Assembly (NCBI GenBank): GCA_019421725.1
Contig: JAHZES010000054.1
Coordinates: forward strand, 5,418 to 11,333
Direction of reading: 5' to 3'
From: Clostridiales bacterium
GTDB lineage: Bacteria; Bacillota; Clostridia; Oscillospirales; Acutalibacteraceae
DNA: 5,916 nt
Made by a program: the position numbers and the translations under genes. Below, one piece after another: positions 4,261 to 5,916 of this stretch (position 1 is the first letter of the stretch; every line of letters starts with the position of its first letter). The notes beneath the pieces were generated by a model. It had not been told where the DNA came from. It was given only the letters and a program-made list of their open reading frames with translations, and did not search any database.

Positions 4261-5916
4261 TTGCATATCCCCCGTGAAAGGATTCGTAATTTCAGTATCA
4301 TTGCCCATATTGACCACGGAAAATCTACGCTTGCAGACCGCATTCTGGAAAAGACACAGTCCGTTGCTCTGCGGGATATGGAAGACCAGCTTCTGGATAA
4401 CATGGATCTGGAGCGTGAGCGCGGCATTACGATCAAAGCGCACGCTGTCACACTGGTATATCATGCGCAGGACGGGCAGGATTATCTGTTCAATTTGATT
4501 GATACCCCCGGGCACGTTGACTTCAACTATGAGGTTTCCCGCTCCCTTGCGGCGTGTGAAGGCGCGGTTCTGGTAGTGGATGCGTCACAGGGGATCGAAG
4601 CGCAGACGCTGGCGAACACTTACCTTGCTGTGGACGCCGGACTGGAGATCGTTCCGGTCATCAATAAAATTGATCTTCCCAGTGCGGAGCCTGAAAAGGC
4701 CGCAAAGGAAATTGAGGATGTGATCGGGATCCCGGCCATGGAGGCGCCGCGTATCTCTGCCAAGCTCGGCGTAAACATTGAGGCGGTTCTGGAGGATATT
4801 GTTCACCAGATTCCCGCTCCGCAGGGGAATCCGGAGCTGCCGCTTCAGGCGCTTGTTTTTGATTCCTATTACGATGCTTACAAGGGCGTTATTGTTTACG
4901 TTCGTATCAAGGAAGGAACGGTTCACCGGGGAGAGATCATTCGGATGATGTCCACCGGTGCGGAATTTACAGTAGTGGAATGCGGATATCTGCGTGCCAA
5001 CCGCATGGAACCGACCGATTTGCTGGAGGCGGGAGAGGTTGGCTATATTGCGGCTTCTATCAAAACAGTCAGCGAAGCGCGTGTGGGCGATACGGTAACT
5101 CTGGCAGAACGGCCTGCGGCAGAACCGCTGCCCGGTTATCGAAAAGTGAATCCGATGGTGTATTGCGGAATTTATCCGGCCGATGGAGCACATTATGCCG
5201 ATTTGCGTGAGGCGCTTGAAAAGCTGCAGCTTAACGATGCCTCGCTCTCCTATGAACCGGAAACCTCGGTCGCTCTGGGCTTTGGCTTCCGCTGCGGCTT
5301 TTTGGGGCTGCTGCATATGGAGATCATTCAGGAACGCCTGGAGCGGGAATATAATCTGGATCTGGTTACAACTGCGCCCAGCGTAGTGTACCGGATCACC
5401 AAAACGGACGGTGCCGTCGTTTTGATCGATAATCCGACCAATTATCCCGACCCGGCAACGATCCAACAGGCCGAAGAGCCGATTGCCGAAGCGCACATCT
5501 ACTCTCCTACCGACTATGTGGGAAGCATTATGGAGCTTTGTCAGGAGCGGCGCGGTATCTTTAAGGATATGAAGTATCTGGACACAGACCGCGTGGATCT
5601 GCATTATGTTCTGCCGCTCAATGAAATTATTTACGACTTTTTTGATTCGTTGAAATCGCGTACACGAGGCTACGCTTCGTTCGACTACGAAGTCTCCGGG
5701 TATGAAAAATCGTCGTTGGTCAAGCTGGATATCATGCTCAACGGAGAAGTGATCGATGCGCTTTCGTTTATTGTGCACAGCGAAAAGGCCTATTCACGCG
5801 CCCGCAAAATGACCGAAAAGCTTAAAGAGCATATCCCGCGCCAGCTTTTTGAAGTCCCGATCCAGGCGTGCATCGGCGGCAAAATCCTCGCGCGCGAAAC
5901 CGTGAAGGCGCTGCGC
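4261..5916 (+). CDS. lepA: Elongation factor 4 (LepA), ribosome-associated GTPase, 3' end outside window
   Basis: The visible 552 residues start at a TTG codon and have no stop before the window ends. LepA is usually about 600 residues, so about 50 C-terminal residues are missing. The translation-factor GTPase motifs are intact: G1 AHIDHGKST (15-23), the switch region [11 protein letters not shown]3 DTPGHVDF (81-88), G4 NKID (135-138) and G5 SAK (166-168). The later domains show LepA hallmarks, including [11 protein letters not shown], the loop [16 protein letters not shown], the segment TAPSVVYRI and the C-terminal-domain start of [15 protein letters not shown]. LepA binds the ribosome, acts on stalled or mistranslocated complexes and is linked to initiation or biogenesis; it works in the cytoplasm and at the membrane. 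It has its own promoter, independent of the genes to the left. It is a housekeeping gene and gives no sign of recent transfer. Confidence 0.98.
   Translation, partial: MHIPRERIRNFSIIAHIDHGKSTLADRILEKTQSVALRDMEDQLLDNMDLERERGITIKAHAVTLVYHAQDGQDYLFNLIDTPGHVDFNYEVSRSLAACEGAVLVVDASQGIEAQTLANTYLAVDAGLEIVPVINKIDLPSAEPEKAAKEIEDVIGIPAMEAPRISAKLGVNIEAVLEDIVHQIPAPQGNPELPLQALVFDSYYDAYKGVIVYVRIKEGTVHRGEIIRMMSTGAEFTVVECGYLRANRMEPTDLLEAGEVGYIAASIKTVSEARVGDTVTLAERPAAEPLPGYRKVNPMVYCGIYPADGAHYADLREALEKLQLNDASLSYEPETSVALGFGFRCGFLGLLHMEIIQERLEREYNLDLVTTAPSVVYRITKTDGAVVLIDNPTNYPDPATIQQAEEPIAEAHIYSPTDYVGSIMELCQERRGIFKDMKYLDTDRVDLHYVLPLNEIIYDFFDSLKSRTRGYASFDYEVSGYEKSSLVKLDIMLNGEVIDALSFIVHSEKAYSRARKMTEKLKEHIPRQLFEVPIQACIGGKILARETVKALR

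Noticed and set aside
4585..5778. Long open frame on the minus strand (397 codons) opposite lepA
   Set aside because: The plus strand is unmistakable LepA. The antisense translation has no domain pattern and no ribosome binding site or promoter was seen for it.

Overview
The window looks like chromosomal DNA from a strictly anaerobic member of the Bacillota, most likely class Clostridia and possibly the Oscillospiraceae/Ruminococcaceae. This rests on a flavodiiron/rubredoxin detoxification gene set, strong AGGAGG-type ribosome binding sites, a TTG start on lepA, and clostridial-type Crp/Fnr and LepA proteins. No mobile element, tRNA, rRNA or CRISPR array was seen. All genes lie on the + strand, and the longest stretch without a gene is about 240 bases (3109-3351).

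Left block (1-2578): the window opens inside the C-terminal half of a Crp/Fnr-family regulator. Its stop codon is followed by a compact control region. This holds a TTGC-N10-GCAA inverted repeat, an extended -10 promoter with no recognisable -35 box, a terminator-like hairpin with a T-rich tail, and a second perfect hairpin. Next comes a 613-residue flavodiiron protein in which a diiron/flavodoxin core (FprA-like) is joined to a flavin-reductase-like domain and a short-spaced rubredoxin. That C-terminal pair has the layout of the separate 'high-molecular-weight rubredoxin' (Hrb) that feeds electrons to FprA in Moorella. A free, full-length 52-residue rubredoxin follows 49 bases later, apparently in the same transcript. 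Together these would reduce O2 and/or NO in the cytoplasm, and the upstream regulator is the obvious candidate controller.

Middle block (2579-3187): a small four-helix, ferritin-like protein resembling the DUF2383/PA2169 family has its own well-formed promoter and ends at a strong intrinsic terminator. It may belong to the same stress response, but its function is unknown.

Right block (3188-5916): a promoter with a TG-extended -10 drives a secreted or membrane-anchored protein with a signal peptide, a lysine-free Ser/Glu/Ala/Pro-rich ectodomain, one C-terminal membrane helix and a very basic cytoplasmic tail. I do not recognise its family. A terminator separates it from lepA (elongation factor 4), which has its own near-consensus promoter and runs off the right edge about 50 residues before its expected end.

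The most noteworthy items are the FprA-Hrb fusion beside a free rubredoxin, the unusual regulator/operator/attenuator-like leader in front of it, and the unrecognised bipolar membrane protein. I saw no clear evidence of a wholly new system.
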